From: Natronoarchaeum philippinense
Lineage (GTDB): Archaea > Halobacteriota > Halobacteria > Halobacteriales > Natronoarchaeaceae
Assembly (NCBI RefSeq): GCF_900215575.1
Contig: NZ_OBEJ01000001.1
Location: forward strand, 248,001-312,000
Direction of reading: 5' to 3'
Length of the DNA: 64,000 nucleotides
How positions within the stretch are numbered: position 1 is the stretch's first letter; each line of letters begins with the position of its first letter. Below, one piece after another: positions 54,584-63,095 of the stretch. The notes under the pieces were generated by a model. It saw only the letters and a program-made list of their open reading frames with translations. It did not search any database and was not told the DNA's origin. A program made the translations under genes and the position numbers.

Positions 54584-55435
54584 TTAGTTACCACTGACGC
54601 GTTCTATGAGCGCTTCAGCGTTGGTACGATATGCGTCACGTGCTTTACGGGCTGTTCCACTCGGATTGTCCAGCGCAAAGATTGACTGTCCCTGCTCGGT
54701 TGCGTTCCGGATGTCTTGCGAAGAGGGAACATACTTTGGCGCGATTGCTCTAGGGTACTCCTCGCGATAGGCATCAAGATACTCGCCAGCGAGTTTCGTA
54801 CGTGAGTCAACTTTGTTCGGGAGGACCATCGCCAAGTCGACATTGATGTTGAAGTTGGCCTCGACCTTCGCGAGATCGTCACGTAACGCGCCAACTTGTT
54901 CGGCCTCGAACGGTCCCATTTCGACGGGGGCGAGCACGTTCTGTGCTGCCCAGAGTCCGTTGTAGGTCACGTTCGTCGTCATTCCTGGCAGGTCGATCAG
55001 TACGGCGTCGTAGCCAAGCGGGTCAATGTAGTCGTCAAGGAATTGCTTGAACCGGGAGTACCGGTCGGAAGCATCGTCGATGTTCGCAAGTTCCGCGTCA
55101 AGCGTATCCAGTCCAGGATGTGCCGGGATTAGATCGACGCCCTCGTCGGTCTGCACGATGAGTTCCTCAACAGCCTCGTCGCCGAGCTTTTCGACGATCG
55201 TCTCCCAGGCGTCGTCGAAGACTGTCGAAATGTTCGGCCAGGCGTCGTCGTTCTCGATGGCGGCCTGTGTGCCCTGCCAGACGCCGAATGATTTTGCGAG
55301 GTCTCCCTGTTTACCGGCAAGATCGATGAGCAGGACGTCGTGTCCTTGCTCAGAAAGTGCGACGCCGAGATGTGCGATACTGGTGGTCTTTCCTGTTCCT
55401 CCTTTATCGAGGAAACTGGCCACTCTTGCGCTCAT
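54584..55435 (-). CDS. ParA/Soj-family partition ATPase
   Basis: The 283-residue protein has the deviant Walker A KGGTGKTT (12-19) and a Walker A' strand DVLLIDLAGKQGD. Walker B is YDAVLIDLPGMTTNV. It has no N-terminal DNA-binding domain, as in type Ib ParA proteins. It drives plasmid or element segregation with a partner protein and a centromere. A palindromic site at 55460-55478 covers its promoter region, which fits autoregulation. Its presence marks the region as plasmid-derived. Confidence 0.9.
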   Translation of the reverse strand: MSARVASFLDKGGTGKTTSIAHLGVALSEQGHDVLLIDLAGKQGDLAKSFGVWQGTQAAIENDDAWPNISTVFDDAWETIVEKLGDEAVEELIVQTDEGVDLIPAHPGLDTLDAELANIDDASDRYSRFKQFLDDYIDPLGYDAVLIDLPGMTTNVTYNGLWAAQNVLAPVEMGPFEAEQVGALRDDLAKVEANFNINVDLAMVLPNKVDSRTKLAGEYLDAYREEYPRAIAPKYVPSSQDIRNATEQGQSIFALDNPSGTARKARDAYRTNAEALIERVSGN

Positions 55436-55459
55436 TTATGTATTCCTATATGCTCAGAT

Positions 55460-55478
55460 ATAGGGTAACCTATAGGAT
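55460..55478. repeat. Partition-site-like palindrome in the ParA promoter region
   Basis: ATAGGGTAACCTATAGGAT lies 25 bases upstream of the ParA start and overlaps likely promoter elements (TTTATCC on the minus strand). It matches the copy at 54167-54185 at 16 of 19 positions. The pair flanks the two-gene cassette. Confidence 0.5.
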
Positions 55479-55567
55479 AAACCCTTGTCAGACATCCCTA
55501 AGCAACTCGTCAATAGATGTCGTCGAGGACTCTCGGTTCGTCTTGGACTATTGATGTCCAGAGTGAG

Positions 55568-56677
55568 TTATTCTTTCGAGAGGTACGGCTCGAGGCTATC
55601 GAAGAAGTCACGAAAACGATAGTGGAACTTCTCTGAGGGTGTAAACGCCGTTTTCACCTGATCTGATTGTCCGTTCGCATCCTTCTTTCCCAGTTCTAAG
55701 AGATAGCCGTTATCGGGGGTAGAAATGACTTTCAGCCAGGCCGTTATGGGATCGGCGTACGCTTTGATCCAGCAAACATCCAGATCCTGCCACTCTCCCT
55801 CGACCTGCTTTTTTTCGAGTGCCGAATTGAGTACGTCCGGAGCATGCTGAAGACGGCCGATGTCATCTTCCCTGAGCGGAACGTGGACAAACTCGGGGCG
55901 TTGTCCTTTCTTGCCTTTACTCAGCTTCAGGTAGAACCCTCCAGCAGGTGCTTCAGCGAATTGCAGAGATCGGTTGGTGGGTTGATGTGGTTTACTTAGC
56001 CACACTTGCTGATGCGTCGTCCAAGACCTGTTTGACCGCTGGCGCTGCCCCCGTTCGAAGGCGTCGCGAATCGATGGCTGGTGGTGATCCAGGTAGTCAG
56101 GGGGGAGTGGAACTTGGATCTCAGGAGTCGAAGGCTCATCTACAACTGGCCATGATAGCCCATCGTGCCCTCGAAGCTGAGGAAGAGCCTTCGGCCAAAC
56201 GGGCTGGATATGATCAATAGCGACGTCGTACTCGGCATAGTGCTGTTCAGATAGCCAGAGGACACTGAAACCTTCGTCGTAGTAATCTTGGTCAGTCGCA
56301 AAGAGGTCTTTCGAGTTGTTCCGGTGCTGAACCTCGACGGCGATTCCCTTCCCGAGAGGAGACCGTGGTTCTGGAAATTCGACGAGAACATCTGCCCGGC
56401 GTGGACCGACTGATTTCTCGATACTGACGTCCGCATCAGGGTAGGTGGTTACGAGTTTCGAGAAGGCGATTGCCTTCATCCGCAGGTGGGGAATCGACTC
56501 ACCGCGACATTCGTCGTTAGTCTGATGACGGAAATGGCGGGCGACGAAACTACCGCGGCGACGATGTTCGTCGACGACACTCATCGCGTCATCGCAGACA
56601 GGACAGACTAGCGCATCGGAAGATTCTGCTTCGTGGGGGAGGACACGCTCACCATCGCGAGTTGCTGTGAATGGCAT
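55568..56677 (-). CDS. CoiA-like nuclease with N-terminal zinc finger
   Basis: The 369-residue protein starts with a zinc-binding segment (CPVCDDAMSVV, then H and C ligands in ARHFRHQTNDEC). A PD-(D/E)xK-type nuclease core follows: IPHLRMKAIAF, RRADVLVEFPEP with the Asp, and GKGIAVEVQHRNNSKD with the ExQ pair. This matches the competence CoiA-like family. The C-terminal ~200 residues are unrecognised. In mobile elements such proteins are seen as restriction or processing nucleases. It follows the ParA pair on the same strand. Confidence 0.75.
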   Translation of the reverse strand: MPFTATRDGERVLPHEAESSDALVCPVCDDAMSVVDEHRRRGSFVARHFRHQTNDECRGESIPHLRMKAIAFSKLVTTYPDADVSIEKSVGPRRADVLVEFPEPRSPLGKGIAVEVQHRNNSKDLFATDQDYYDEGFSVLWLSEQHYAEYDVAIDHIQPVWPKALPQLRGHDGLSWPVVDEPSTPEIQVPLPPDYLDHHQPSIRDAFERGQRQRSNRSWTTHQQVWLSKPHQPTNRSLQFAEAPAGGFYLKLSKGKKGQRPEFVHVPLREDDIGRLQHAPDVLNSALEKKQVEGEWQDLDVCWIKAYADPITAWLKVISTPDNGYLLELGKKDANGQSDQVKTAFTPSEKFHYRFRDFFDSLEPYLSKE

Positions 56678-56793
56678 GATTCAGGGCATACTGAACTGAC
56701 CGTAACTGAATGATAGGCATCCAACTATTATCTGTTTCACGATACTGGTGGCGACGTTCTCTGATTAATCTACCGTGGTCCCTTGGATTCTGG

Positions 56794-57621
56794 TCAGCTT
56801 CTGTCAAGCATGTATGCGAACGCTTCGAGAGTATTCTGACCTTCCTCGGTTGCTTTGACGTATTTGTTCCGGCCTTTCTTGTACGTCTCTACGTACCCGT
56901 CTTCTCGAAGCGAGTCGAGTAAGTGAGAGTCGAGCAGGCGGTACAGGCCGCGTGTGTCATCGCCTTCATGATCAGCGAGAGGATCAATCCCTGCGGCGAC
57001 TGCAAACTCGATACACTCCTGTTTCGTTACCGGACCCTCGTTGACGATATACTGGAGAAGCTTGAGCGGGGCATAAGAGGGCGCTTGGATTGGATACGTT
57101 GGAAGGCGAGAGATGCTGGTCACATTTTTCGCCACCGGTACCTCTTTGTCTTGCCCGTATTCTGAGGCACTCACGTAGATTGGTTCAGCACCGCTCGTGA
57201 CCATACAGGCGATCATGCCTGCAATCGCGGTGACCTTCCCTCCCGAGGCGAGATTGACATAGACCTCGTGGTCTTGGTTGGCTTGAATGAGTTCAGCAAC
57301 TGTTCTCAGGGTATCATACAAGTCGAAGATATTGCAGATGTTGTCATCGTCAACATCAATCCCAGCACCTCTCAAATCATCGTGAATGTCCTCATAGTAC
57401 CCCGGCCGCTCATCGGGGTCATCCCCTTTGTGGTAGATGAGATACACGCGATCTGCGCGCATTCGAATCGCTGGGACTGTGACACGCTCGTATTCGTACC
57501 CCAGCGGGACAATGTGGACACGATCAGAAACATTCAGGCCCTCGAACGAGACTGACTCCTCTTCCGTGCGCGCATTTGGGCTCTCACCTGAAAAGGTAGT
57601 CTTGTCCTCGTTACTGCTCAT
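56794..57621 (-). CDS. CARF-like HTH regulator of the HFX_2341/DUF6293 family
   Basis: The 275-residue protein has an N-terminal Rossmann-type sensor domain (DRVHIVPLGYEYERVTVPAI, VYVNLASGGKVTAIAGMIA) and a C-terminal winged helix (about 190-270, with GPVTKQECIEFAVAAG and GYVETYKKGRNKYVKAT). This matches the haloarchaeal HFX_2341 (DUF6293) regulators, whose sensor belongs to the CARF/WYL-linked signalling group. It has no close partner gene and is the second CARF-type regulator of the element. It is divergent from the DUF2797-Argonaute operon and may regulate it. The effector is unknown. Confidence 0.75.
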   Translation of the reverse strand: MSSNEDKTTFSGESPNARTEEESVSFEGLNVSDRVHIVPLGYEYERVTVPAIRMRADRVYLIYHKGDDPDERPGYYEDIHDDLRGAGIDVDDDNICNIFDLYDTLRTVAELIQANQDHEVYVNLASGGKVTAIAGMIACMVTSGAEPIYVSASEYGQDKEVPVAKNVTSISRLPTYPIQAPSYAPLKLLQYIVNEGPVTKQECIEFAVAAGIDPLADHEGDDTRGLYRLLDSHLLDSLREDGYVETYKKGRNKYVKATEEGQNTLEAFAYMLDRS

Positions 57622-57755
57622 AGGCGGGTTTGTACGGGACAGATTATGAATAATGCGGTTATTCTGGTAACGTCGTTACAATACGCAATATCAGCAACAA
57701 TGCTGTTTTGTCAGCGTAGTATTTTTGTATCCTTTCTTCGTGTCACGTCTAGTAG

Positions 57756-58751
57756 ATGCAGAATAAGCAGGAAACGTTCGCTTCCTTCAGTTCCCCTCGG
57801 GTCGCAGCGGACGCCGCCTCGATAACTGGAGTCATCGACTTCGTCTCCTGGTACAACGACGAACCCGCGCTCAAGTTCGCGCAACCGGACGTACCGATCC
57901 ATCAGCGTCCGGACCTTCCCCTATCCGAACTCGTGGGGACAGAGATTCGAGTGACAATCTCTGAAGAACAATACTGTACGCTATGTGGGGAACCAACTGA
58001 AACTTCCCCTTGTCCAGACTGCGCCGGAGAGCCGCCTCATGCGACGTGTGTGATGCATCCTGCGACCCACTGTGAGTACAAAGCCTGCCCATACCCAGAC
58101 TACAAACAACGGTCGTGCTCGCATACGCATCTCGTCTACCTCGCGGCAACCGACCGGATCAAGGTTGGCATCAGCCGAGAGTCTCGAGCACGCTGCCGCT
58201 GGGCCGAACAGGGTGCCTCTCACGCGATCCCCATCGCTCGTGCGCCTAACCGAAAGGCAGCAGGGATTATCGAGAAGGCCATCGGCGAGGAGTGGCCGCA
58301 GCGCCGTCGCCACGAGTGGTACCAGCCGATGGAAAACAGCGTCGACCAACTCACAGATGACGCCCTCGCTACGGCGGCCTTGATCCCGGAAAAGCTCCAA
58401 CCATGCTACTTCTGGGCTGACAGCGATCGGCAGGACGTTCGTGATGCTGTCGTCGATGTACCTTCCATCGAGGCGCCGGCCCTTGACCAGCGACTGACGA
58501 CTAACCAATACTCGTTGTCAGCGGGAGAGTCGCGGGAGGGCCGAGTGCTCGGGATTCGCGGCGGACTGCTGGCGACTGACTCGTTCGTCGCTAACCTCAA
58601 AGGCCACAGTAGTCACGTGCTCACGATCGAGACTGACGACCCATTCTTTGAGGAGACCGATCTGCGCATTCAGCCGAACGAAGAGGATCATTCGCAGGAA
58701 CGCGAACAGCCATCTGAGTACATCCCCGCCACCAAGGAGGGTGCTGCATGA
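57756..58751 (+). CDS. DUF2797 (GIY-YIG-like) zinc protein, Argonaute partner
   Basis: The 331-residue protein has an N-terminal zinc-binding region (CTLCGEPTETSPCPDC and further Cys/His in CEYKACPYPDYKQRSCSH, about 75-125). The DUF2797 core follows: HTHLVYLAATDRIKVGISR, then WAEQGASHAI and AAGIIEKAIGEEW, which resembles the GIY-YIG nuclease fold. The tail (about 250-331) is variable. The stop overlaps the Argonaute start by four bases (ATGA), so both are made together. Host DUF2797 proteins are chromosomal singletons, so the pairing is notable. Nuclease activity is unproven for the family. Confidence 0.7.
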   Translation: MQNKQETFASFSSPRVAADAASITGVIDFVSWYNDEPALKFAQPDVPIHQRPDLPLSELVGTEIRVTISEEQYCTLCGEPTETSPCPDCAGEPPHATCVMHPATHCEYKACPYPDYKQRSCSHTHLVYLAATDRIKVGISRESRARCRWAEQGASHAIPIARAPNRKAAGIIEKAIGEEWPQRRRHEWYQPMENSVDQLTDDALATAALIPEKLQPCYFWADSDRQDVRDAVVDVPSIEAPALDQRLTTNQYSLSAGESREGRVLGIRGGLLATDSFVANLKGHSSHVLTIETDDPFFEETDLRIQPNEEDHSQEREQPSEYIPATKEGAA

Positions 58752-61402
58752 CTGAGTTTTCCTACGACATCATCGAAGACGAATACGGCGAAAAATTGGC
58801 TATCGAGTTCGAATACGACGAGGATGTCAAGAATCGCTTGAAAGGTCTTTCGTGGGACACGACTCACCGTGCCTGGGACCCAGATGTCGGCGCGTGGACG
58901 ATTGAACTGACGCCAGCGAGTATCCAGGCATTCGAAGAAGAGTTCGACGTGACCGTCCCCGATGAATACAGGTCCGGCGAGATCACTGGTGGTGACAACG
59001 AAGAAACTGACACGGGAGTCGACTCTGGTACAACTGACTTCCAGCCAGCAGCTGAGAAGAGTAGTGCCACCACCAGCGATAGTACAGGATCCGACTACGA
59101 CGAGGACGCAGCTATCGAAGATGCCCTCGTTGACACGCGCGACATTTCGGCCAGCGGGCATGGGTTAACCACGTATCCTGCCGCGCAGCGAATCGACGAC
59201 GTTCCTGTCCACGTCTATAACGTCCTCATCACGACAGGGGATCAAGCGCAGTCGGCTGCCGAGCGCCGTCGGCGAGCGTACTCCGCTATGCGTGAAATCC
59301 GTGAAGAGTACGAGGATCAAGCACCACCGATGGCGTACGCTGGCGACCTCGAGGTCGTGTCCCTCCACCCAATCCCCGGCGATGGTACTCTCGAAAGCGA
59401 GGACGTTCGCGAGCTCAAAGAGGCGGGAAAGCGAACGCTAGAGTTGTCTAACCAAGCCGAGCGTGCACAAATCCAGCGCCTCGTAGAGGAAGCGTTCAAA
59501 CACCGTGTCGCCGACCAGGATTTCATTGTCCACGGCATGCACAAGATTCTCGAAGGCGAGCCCGTTCCCATCCAAGCTGGAACTGGAAATTTCCGCTTGC
59601 ACGAGCGCTTCGACTGCGCCATTACCGTCGCATCGTCAGGACAGGTCTACCTCCACGTGAACCCCAAGACGCGTGTCCAAACCGACTATACGCTCGACAA
59701 ACTCGAGAACCATCGACTCTATCCCGGGCTACGACTCGTCACGACCTACAATGGGCGTGGGTATCGACTCGGCCGCGTTCAGTCTGAGAGGGCTCGCGAT
59801 CCGACAATCGACGCCGAGACAAGTGTCGTCGACTACCATCGAGATGACAATCCGCTCGTCGACGACAAGACAGTTGAGCGAATCGACAGCGCGAACCGCC
59901 GCGTCGTTACTGCATACCCTATGGGTTCCGGTGGAAAACAGACCTTCCCTCAAGAGTTGCTAGCCCTCCAAGGACACACCGCGAATCTCGCAAACTTCGA
60001 CGGCGATTTTTGGGCGGAAGCACAGCCGAAGATGCGCCGTTCAGCATCCGCTCGTGTCGAAGACGCCGTGGAGTTCGCTCGGCAAGTCGGTGACGTTCCC
60101 TTCGACGGGACTACCCTTTCCTTCCCCGCTGACGCACCACTCTTCGCTGGCGACTCTCATTTTCGTGTCGAACAACTGTACGAGATCGACGCCGAGATTC
60201 TCAAGTTCGCCAACGGCCGTCTTGGGTCGCATCCGAAGGAAGTCGGCCAGAAAGGTGTCTACAAACCGCCTGCGTCGTTCAACGTCCTTTACGTCTATCC
60301 GCAGCAATTGGAAGGCGACCAAGCCGATTCATTCTGGGACACGTTCTCGCGGAAGCTCAGGTCCATAGGTGCTGAACCGGACAGCCGATCGGACATTACG
60401 TTTGATCCGACGCCGAAAAGCGACGGACCAGGCGACGTCGACATCCAAGTTGGTCGCCAGATTTCGAGTGACCACGAGTATGATGCCGCGTTGGTGGTTC
60501 TTCCTCCAGAAGAGGGCGCGCTGATCTCGTTCTACCAGCCCTACGACGAGCTTAAGGAAGTTCTCGCCGAGAAAGGACTCCACTCCCAGATGATCGATCG
60601 GAAGTCGATGAATGAGCTTGGCTACCACCAGAATATCGCTCTCGGGTTAATCAGCGCAGCTGGCGGAATCCCGTTCACCGTGGAAGGCTCGTTGCCAGGC
60701 GATGCCGATCTCTACCTCGCGTTTGATGTCGGTCAGTATTTCGACGACGATGACGATGGTCTCCAAGACGGAATTCGCGTCGGCGCGTCCGTGACCGCGA
60801 TCACGAACGAAGGCGCGGTTCTCGGGTACGCCCACACAGGCCCGCAAGCAGGTGAACGCATTCCTGCATCGGCACTCCGCCGGATCGCCAGACAGTCGCT
60901 GTTAGGGTACGAAGAGCGCCGCGGCGACGCGCCCGACCATATCGCTATCCATCGCGATGGCTTCATGAACGATCCGATTGAGCCGGCTCTCGGGTTCCTT
61001 GACGAGCGCGGTATCTCCTACGATGTGGTCGAAGTACGCAAGCAGGCACCCGCCCGGATCGTCAAGCAGGAGGGTGGATTCGCGACTCCTGATAAGGCGA
61101 TCGCCTGCATCAACGACGAACAACACCTCGCATATATCGCGACGTATGGCCAGAAAGAACCGCTTGCCAAGGGCACAACTGGAACACCACGACCGATCAC
61201 GGTTGAGCGCAAACATGGAGACACAGACATCGAGACGCTCACACGACAGGTGTATCTCCTCTCGCAATGCCACATCGGCGTCGCGAACACGACGACGCGA
61301 CTACCGATCACGACAGCCTACGCAGACCGCGCGGCGACCGCGGCAGCAAAAGGACATCTCCCATTGACAACGAACTTAGAGACAGGTATCGGCTTCCTCT
61401 AA
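58748..61402 (+). CDS. ago: Long prokaryotic Argonaute, NgAgo-like, with HARP-like N-terminus
   Basis: The 884-residue protein is clearly related to Natronobacterium gregoryi Argonaute over its N-domain, PAZ, MID and PIWI parts. The catalytic tetrad is complete: Asp660 (FDVGQ), Glu703 (QAGERI), Asp737 (IHRDGF) and Asp860 (TAYADRA). NgAgo's equivalents are at 663, 704, 738 and 863. The first ~75 residues differ. Instead of NgAgo's OB-fold they read like a HARP unit (LAIEFEYDEDVKNRL, AWDPDVGAWTIEL), followed by a disordered linker to about 135. It probably uses nucleic-acid guides to cut invading DNA or RNA. It is coupled to the DUF2797 gene. Confidence 0.9.
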   Translation: MTEFSYDIIEDEYGEKLAIEFEYDEDVKNRLKGLSWDTTHRAWDPDVGAWTIELTPASIQAFEEEFDVTVPDEYRSGEITGGDNEETDTGVDSGTTDFQPAAEKSSATTSDSTGSDYDEDAAIEDALVDTRDISASGHGLTTYPAAQRIDDVPVHVYNVLITTGDQAQSAAERRRRAYSAMREIREEYEDQAPPMAYAGDLEVVSLHPIPGDGTLESEDVRELKEAGKRTLELSNQAERAQIQRLVEEAFKHRVADQDFIVHGMHKILEGEPVPIQAGTGNFRLHERFDCAITVASSGQVYLHVNPKTRVQTDYTLDKLENHRLYPGLRLVTTYNGRGYRLGRVQSERARDPTIDAETSVVDYHRDDNPLVDDKTVERIDSANRRVVTAYPMGSGGKQTFPQELLALQGHTANLANFDGDFWAEAQPKMRRSASARVEDAVEFARQVGDVPFDGTTLSFPADAPLFAGDSHFRVEQLYEIDAEILKFANGRLGSHPKEVGQKGVYKPPASFNVLYVYPQQLEGDQADSFWDTFSRKLRSIGAEPDSRSDITFDPTPKSDGPGDVDIQVGRQISSDHEYDAALVVLPPEEGALISFYQPYDELKEVLAEKGLHSQMIDRKSMNELGYHQNIALGLISAAGGIPFTVEGSLPGDADLYLAFDVGQYFDDDDDGLQDGIRVGASVTAITNEGAVLGYAHTGPQAGERIPASALRRIARQSLLGYEERRGDAPDHIAIHRDGFMNDPIEPALGFLDERGISYDVVEVRKQAPARIVKQEGGFATPDKAIACINDEQHLAYIATYGQKEPLAKGTTGTPRPITVERKHGDTDIETLTRQVYLLSQCHIGVANTTTRLPITTAYADRAATAAAKGHLPLTTNLETGIGFL

Positions 61403-61840
61403 ACTGGCTGGGCACAGTGACAGGACACACCTCCTCGAAGTGATCGATATTATCGTTTCAGAATGACCTCCAATGATAAAACTATCACCTAGCCCGACAA
61501 ACGGCGACTGACGTGATTCCCCTGCCTCAATGGCGAATACCCCTACCCACTTGTGGACCCACCTTCTTATGTGGTTCTCACCACAGCCTCGACTATATGG
61601 TCTAAGATGTTCTAATAGGGCCTCTAAAACAATTAAAATCCGTGAGGCGTTTCTGGATGCGCACCATGTACACCACACTGTTCTGTGACATTTCTATATA
61701 TAAGCCCTGGAGGAGATGGGTGGGATCGAAGAAGAACAAGCAATAATTTCTGGTAAACGGGTGCACCACATGCACCACGTAAATATGCAGTACACCACAC
61801 CCTCCTTGAGTATAAGTGGAACGTTACCTGACCTCCTCAC
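61403..61840. promoter_or_regulatory. Promoter region with TRCACCACA repeats
   Basis: No gene is visible in this 438-base gap. Four copies of TRCACCACA/G occur at 61669-61677, 61762-61770, 61771-61779 and 61791-61799; the second and third are directly abutting. They end 12 bases before a TATA element (TATAAG, 61811-61816), which is 27 bases ahead of the ATG at 61841, so the downstream gene is probably leaderless. The repeats look like an activator or repressor array. Confidence 0.5.
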
Positions 61841-62200
61841 ATGGGTGACGAACTCAACATCACCAACACAGAACCCGACGAATTTCGGGTTGAAATTGGC
61901 ACCAGTTCTCTCGGTGAGGTCGCAGAGGTGATCGTCCAGCTCGAGAGGCCGATGCATGAGGGTACTCTCACGACCGACGAGGTGGCTCAGTTGCGCGCTG
62001 CCGCCACTGCTCTGCTGGCCAGGCTTGCTGACCACAACGCGGGCGTCACTGCTCGCCGTGATGGCGCCAAGAGTCAAGGACGAGTCGCGTTCGGCCGGGA
62101 GCACGAAGGTGAGGCAGGTATTGGACTGTTCATCCGTGCTGAGGACCTCCCCGTCATCGCCGAAGAATACCGCACTTGGAAGGAGAAACAGGAACAATGA
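61841..62200 (+). CDS. Hypothetical element protein (119 aa)
   Basis: The protein begins MGDELNITNTEPDEFRVEIG and has an alternating strand-helix pattern (EVAEVIVQLERP, TTDEVAQLRAAATALLARL, AGIGLFIRAEDLPVIAEEY). It resembles a small regulator or subunit, but no family is recognised. It begins at a well-spaced TATA box and overlaps the next gene by ATGA. The pair is transcribed away from Argonaute. Confidence 0.55.
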   Translation: MGDELNITNTEPDEFRVEIGTSSLGEVAEVIVQLERPMHEGTLTTDEVAQLRAAATALLARLADHNAGVTARRDGAKSQGRVAFGREHEGEAGIGLFIRAEDLPVIAEEYRTWKEKQEQ

Positions 62201-62928
62201 CTCTGTTCGAGAGCAATGTCGACGTCGATGTCGACAAAGAAAACGAAGAGGAAGAGACTACTACATCGGTTGAAGAGGAGGAACAGACTGCCACCACAAG
62301 CGAGGAACAGACATCGAAGCCCACGACGGGCGCTGACGAAGCCCCAACTGAGGAGTCTGTGAAGAGGTCGAGAGATGCGCCCAAGGAGGATGCGGTCGAG
62401 CAAGCGAAAAAGGTCAGCAGAGATCGTCCTAGTTTTCAAGGCGGGAAGAACGTTCTAGACCAGCATACGGCCGAACAGCCGGCGGACCTCACGGACAGCC
62501 ACCCAGACTTACAGCGCCGTGGTTTCCTCAGCCCCGTGCTCCGGAAGGGAATCTCAGAAGCTGCGAGAGATCCCGCCTCACCGCTCCATGATACAGACAT
62601 AATAGAGGATGCGGTGAAGCGCTTGGCTGCCGATGAGGAACGGTTGGAGACGGTGGTGGAAAAAAGCGAGCACGCACGTTTGCTGGCGAGAGCACGGCGC
62701 AATTCAAGAAAGCTGTGGGCGATCCCAACCCAGGAAATGGCACGTGTTGCTGATTCGCGGATGTATACTCGTGAACGGCGTGCCGTTCGCGTTGCGCACG
62801 AGCACGCTGCAAGGGCAGCTCTTGAGAAGGTTCCCAGTGGCGAATGGATTGAAAACGCTCACGTCGATGTCGAGGGCCTCGACACGCTTCTCGACGCACA
62901 AGGATGGACCGTCTTACTAAACCACTGA
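62197..62928 (+). CDS. Hypothetical element protein with disordered N-terminus (243 aa)
   Basis: The protein has an acidic, Thr/Glu-rich disordered N-terminus (about 1-90). A helical domain follows (about 100-243, with DIIEDAVKRLAADEERLETV and RARRNSRKLWAIPTQEMARV). The basic patch RMYTRERRAVRVAHEHAARA may bind nucleic acid. It is translationally coupled to the preceding gene by ATGA. I do not recognise it. The composition is typical of haloarchaeal plasmid proteins. Confidence 0.55.
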   Translation: MTLFESNVDVDVDKENEEEETTTSVEEEEQTATTSEEQTSKPTTGADEAPTEESVKRSRDAPKEDAVEQAKKVSRDRPSFQGGKNVLDQHTAEQPADLTDSHPDLQRRGFLSPVLRKGISEAARDPASPLHDTDIIEDAVKRLAADEERLETVVEKSEHARLLARARRNSRKLWAIPTQEMARVADSRMYTRERRAVRVAHEHAARAALEKVPSGEWIENAHVDVEGLDTLLDAQGWTVLLNH

Positions 62929-63055
62929 CTGTCTGATTTTCAAGGCTTGGTGATCCTCGACGATGGCAACAGTCGAAGAGGTTGGAAACACAGAAACTGG
63001 TGGTTCGTGGCTGCGCAGTGTGTCCCACTACCCGGGGGTTCCGAGACACCAGTAA

Positions 63056-63089
63056 TTAGCACTAAGTGTAGTGCAATCTTTAGCACTAA
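63056..63089. promoter_or_regulatory. Operator-like repeats before the AbrB-like gene
   Basis: TTAGCACTAA occurs at 63056-63065 and again at 63080-63089. Between them GCACTA-AGTG-TAGTGC forms a perfect inverted repeat with the first copy. The cluster ends seven bases before the ATG at 63096, so a protein bound here would block initiation. Autoregulation by the AbrB-like product is likely. Confidence 0.5.
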
Positions 63090-63095
63090 CTACTG

